From contig NZ_CP019799.1 in the NCBI RefSeq assembly GCF_002007605.1, positions 3,450,001 to 3,514,000 of the forward strand: a stretch of 64,000 bases of DNA, given 5' to 3'. Of this stretch, positions 61,360-64,000 are shown one piece after another. Each line of letters opens with the position of its first letter. Positions within the stretch are counted from its first letter, which is position 1. The position numbers and the translations under genes are program-made. Source of the stretch: Cellvibrio sp. PSBB023 (GTDB lineage: Bacteria; Pseudomonadota; Gammaproteobacteria; Pseudomonadales; Cellvibrionaceae). Under the pieces are notes generated by a model. That model was not told the origin of the DNA. It saw only the letters and a program-made list of their open reading frames with translations, and did no database searches.

Positions 61360-63414
61360 ATGAAAACAACATTCAGTGTTCGCACACTGGGCCGCTGTGC
61401 CCTGTTTGCGGCAGTAACCGGCTTTCTGGCAAGCGCCGTACAAGCGCAAACCCTGGGCGCCAACCTGGCAATTACCGGCCCTGGCGCCGGTGCAGATGGC
61501 TCCGGCTTTAACAACACCAAGCTGGTACGCGATGGCAACATTGGTACTGCGACCCAAGCGTCAGGCACCAGCAACCAGCGGGTGTCGGTGAAGTGGAGCA
61601 GCGCGGTAACCTTCAATACGGTGATTTTGCGTGAAGACGGCAGCCGTGTAACGGGTTGGAGTCTGGTCGATAATGACACCGGTACTGTGTTGGCGACCGG
61701 CACCGGTATTGGTGCCCAGCGGGTGGTGAACCTTGGCAGCCGCAGCAGCAAAAAAATTAACCTGATCGTTAACGCAACCAGCGCGCCCAGCATCAGCGAG
61801 TTTGAAGTCTATAACGCGAGCGGCACCGTGCCTTCCAGTTCATCCGCCTCCAGCGTTCCAGCGTCAAGCCTTGCATCCAGCAGCCGTTCCTCAGTGGCGC
61901 CCAGCAGTGTGCCTGCCACCAGCAGTTCACGCGCCAGTTCCAGTGCGGCACCCGTGCAATCCAGCAGCAGTGCTGCTTCCAGCGTGAATAACGCGGGGCT
62001 CAGTGCCGACTGTATTCGCCTCGCCACCAACCCATCCGTTAACTGGCGCGATACCAGTTTGCAGACGGATCAACAAATTGTTGAGTGCCTGTCAAAAACC
62101 CTCGGGAAACCGGTCGGCTATGGTGAAAAAGCACTCGGTGGTTTTGATCCCAATGGCAACAGTAAACTTACCATCATCACCAAAAATGCCAGCGTCTCGG
62201 TTGAGCAACAATTGTTGAATGCCTTAACCGATAACGCGCACAACTGGATTGTGTTTGATAAGGTGCAATTTGCGCAGCCGCATGAAATTGGTATGTATCG
62301 CATGTACTGCAGCAATAGCACCGTGCAATCCATTTTGGGCGCGAGCGAAGCGGAATGCCTGGATTACAGACAATGGTGTAATCGCAAAGGCTTTAGTGGT
62401 GAAGAAAATTGCCGCAATGAGTTCTTTAACAAAGCGATGAACAAAAGCAACATTCCAATTCGTATTCCGGCGATAGGTTCCAACAAAACCATCGACGGTC
62501 GTATGAGTGAGGCTTATTTTATATTCAGCGGTTTTGCGATTGGCAAAGATGCGGATGGCGTACCAACGCAAACGTCGAACAGTGTGATTCTCACGCACTT
62601 GAACTTCAAAGGCGCAGGTCATACGGAAGATCACTATGTCGACCCGGATATGATTCGCTCCACCGGCGCATCACACGATATCTGGATTCACAAAAATACC
62701 TTTGATACCACGGGCGACTCGGCCTTTGATGTGAAAATTGGTGCAAACAGCATCACCATGTCATTTAACCGTTTAATTAATGTGAAGCGCGCTGTATTGC
62801 ACGGTTCAAGTGATAGCCGCACCATCAATGCCAATATCACCACCACCATGCACCACAACGCCTTTGTCACCACCGATGACAGCTATATGTTGTTAGGAAA
62901 TACCTTGCGTCGCGTGCCTCTGTTGCGTCGTGGTAAAACCCACATGTTCAACAATGTGTTTGTGAACTATCGCAAAGAGGTATTGAGCCTGCGTGTTGGT
63001 GCACAAGCCTTCCTGGAAGATAACGTGTTTGTAGTTAATTCCAGCTTGCAAGAAAAGAGCAGCGTGACGGCATCACTGACTGAAATCAGCAACAATTATT
63101 TCAAAGATATCAGCGGCGGCTCACTGCGTAATGATCGCAACTTCCTCTGGTTTGGCAGCGGCACCTGTAACCTGGATAACACTACCAAAACAGCACTGAC
63201 AGCGACTAATGGTTCAGTAGCGGATTTGGCAACCAATTATTCTGCAGCCTCACAAAACACCATCAACAACTGGAGTTTTGTAGCCGGTCAGGATTTGATT
63301 GATTACCTGAGTGCAACTACCGGCAAGTATGGCCAAATCCCATTTAACTCACCATTAGCCGGTGATCGTTATTATGTGCTGGGTTTAGGCAAGGTGCCTT
63401 GTCAGATTCGATAG
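61360..63414 (+). CDS. Secreted pectate lyase-like PL1 enzyme with N-terminal discoidin-type domain
   Basis: The product is 684 residues. Sec signal peptide ending AVQAQ (no lipobox, so not anchored), a discoidin / F5-8C-like domain (about 30-152; LVRDGNIGTATQAS, RVSVKWSSAVTFNTVILRE), a poly-Ser linker (154-210), then the catalytic beta-helix. This part is very similar to that at 45868: YVDPDMIRSTGA, IWIHKNTFDTTGDSAFDVKI (about 440) and RRVPLLRRGKTHMFNN (about 516). The pair thus differs mainly in targeting and accessory modules: one tethered, one released. A terminator follows. Confidence 0.85.
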   Translation: MKTTFSVRTLGRCALFAAVTGFLASAVQAQTLGANLAITGPGAGADGSGFNNTKLVRDGNIGTATQASGTSNQRVSVKWSSAVTFNTVILREDGSRVTGWSLVDNDTGTVLATGTGIGAQRVVNLGSRSSKKINLIVNATSAPSISEFEVYNASGTVPSSSSASSVPASSLASSSRSSVAPSSVPATSSSRASSSAAPVQSSSSAASSVNNAGLSADCIRLATNPSVNWRDTSLQTDQQIVECLSKTLGKPVGYGEKALGGFDPNGNSKLTIITKNASVSVEQQLLNALTDNAHNWIVFDKVQFAQPHEIGMYRMYCSNSTVQSILGASEAECLDYRQWCNRKGFSGEENCRNEFFNKAMNKSNIPIRIPAIGSNKTIDGRMSEAYFIFSGFAIGKDADGVPTQTSNSVILTHLNFKGAGHTEDHYVDPDMIRSTGASHDIWIHKNTFDTTGDSAFDVKIGANSITMSFNRLINVKRAVLHGSSDSRTINANITTTMHHNAFVTTDDSYMLLGNTLRRVPLLRRGKTHMFNNVFVNYRKEVLSLRVGAQAFLEDNVFVVNSSLQEKSSVTASLTEISNNYFKDISGGSLRNDRNFLWFGSGTCNLDNTTKTALTATNGSVADLATNYSAASQNTINNWSFVAGQDLIDYLSATTGKYGQIPFNSPLAGDRYYVLGLGKVPCQIR

Positions 63415-63436
63415 GTTTCCGAGCATAGTGTTTTAA

Positions 63437-63473
63437 AAAAAGCCCCGGTGTATGAACTGCATCGGGGCTTTTT
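63437..63473 (+). terminator. Intrinsic terminator
   Basis: AAAAAGCCCCG (63437-63447), loop of 15, CGGGGCTTTTT (63463-63473). It can serve both strands, as plsC ends convergently at 63493. Confidence 0.85.
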
Positions 63474-63492
63474 GTGTTTCTTTGTGCGGGGT

Positions 63493-64000
63493 TTAAGTAG
63501 TTTCCGATTCCACAACAATTCGCTTCCCGTCTTTTCTTGCGGGCGGCATCTTTGCAATCTCACTTTCAATCCAGTTTTTCACTTCTTCAGTAAGTTGCTT
63601 GCGATCTTTACCTTCGGTTTCAAAAGGCTCGCTGATAACGACACGAATGGTGCCGGGGTACTTAATAAAATCTTTAGTGGGCCAGCACTCACCCGCGTTA
63701 TGTGCTACTGCAATAACAGGTACGCCCGCGCTGATGGCAATATCGGCACCGCTGCGTGCGTAGTTGCCAACCTGGCCGACCGGGGTGCGAGTGCCTTCGG
63801 GGAAGATCAATAAATTATTGCCCTGTTGCAAGCGGCGTATGCCAATACGTTTAATATCTTTTAGTGCTTGCATCGGGTTGCTGCGATCAATGGCGATAGG
63901 GCGCAAACTCGCCAAACCCCAACCAAAAAATGGAATGCGGAATAATTCTTTTTTAAGGATGGTACTGACCGGGCCAAAATAATATTGCAGGAACATGGTT
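63493..64000 (-). CDS. plsC: 1-acyl-sn-glycerol-3-phosphate acyltransferase, partial (N-terminus beyond right edge)
   Basis: The visible 169 codons start inside the gene: the residues before MFLQYYFGPVSTILKKELF belong to the HxxxxD block just outside the window, so the ATG at 63996 is internal. Visible PlsC blocks: IPFFGWGLASLRPIAIDRSN, LLIFPEGTRTPVG (block III with FPEGTR) and AVAHNAGECWP (block IV region). It acylates lysophosphatidic acid to phosphatidic acid at the inner membrane. Confidence 0.9.
   Translation of the reverse strand, partial: TMFLQYYFGPVSTILKKELFRIPFFGWGLASLRPIAIDRSNPMQALKDIKRIGIRRLQQGNNLLIFPEGTRTPVGQVGNYARSGADIAISAGVPVIAVAHNAGECWPTKDFIKYPGTIRVVISEPFETEGKDRKQLTEEVKNWIESEIAKMPPARKDGKRIVVESETT

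Noticed and set aside
1..64000. tRNA, rRNA and insertion sequences
   Set aside because: I looked for cloverleaf and transposase patterns and found none I could support.

Overview
The window looks like chromosomal DNA from a saprophytic gammaproteobacterium of the Cellvibrio / Saccharophagus type. The evidence is the set of long surface lipoproteins whose modules are joined by poly-serine linkers, the pectin-degrading enzymes, a large TonB-dependent receptor, a fused Mrp antiporter A subunit and ordinary gammaproteobacterial housekeeping genes (leuA, an Lrp-type regulator, rtcB, plsC). The genus is inferred from these habits and was not tested by a search.

Layout. 1-765: a RES toxin (cut by the left edge) with its Xre/MbcA-type antitoxin. 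886-2514: a GH43 lipoprotein glycosidase. 2572-5150: an Lrp/AsnC regulator divergent from leuA. 5186-11482: an island-like pair, a Fic AMP-transferase divergent from a 1646-residue NLR-like protein (nucleoside phosphorylase - NACHT - pentapeptide - 14 WD40 repeats), with four phased operator half-sites between them. 11959-19066: a MacB-type export locus with four permeases, one ATPase and one adaptor. 19130-25719: an XRE regulator, a small exported protein with a DUF2145 protein, a lipoprotein, and a mipA-like / DUF3019 / response regulator / sensor kinase cluster. 26337-48813: a pectin-utilisation region, all on the + strand: a TonB receptor, two non-enzymatic surface lipoproteins, a pectin methylesterase and three pectate lyases. 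Most of these genes have their own terminator, and several share duplicated 5' leaders and N-terminal cassettes. 49670-55503: a complete group-2 Mrp Na+/H+ antiporter operon (A', C, D, E, F, G). 55817-60839: an EF-hand protein, a VOC protein, rtcB with a coupled 63-residue basic protein and a structured leader transcript, and a DUF3592 membrane protein. 61360-64000: a further pectate lyase, then plsC (cut by the right edge).

How the parts work together. The 26-49 kb block and the lyase at 61360 fit a pectin pathway: CE8 removes methyl esters, PL1 enzymes cleave the demethylated chain, lipoprotein binding modules hold substrate at the surface, and the TonB receptor imports oligomers. The strongest candidates for undescribed biology are the NLR-like protein with near-identical, face-variable WD40 blades; the short independent transcripts upstream of rtcB and of the mrp operon; the basic protein coupled to rtcB; and the active recombination (leader/cassette shuffling and a sharp gene-conversion tract) among the pectin lipoproteins. 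All function calls come from reading sequence and recalling families; no search was run.
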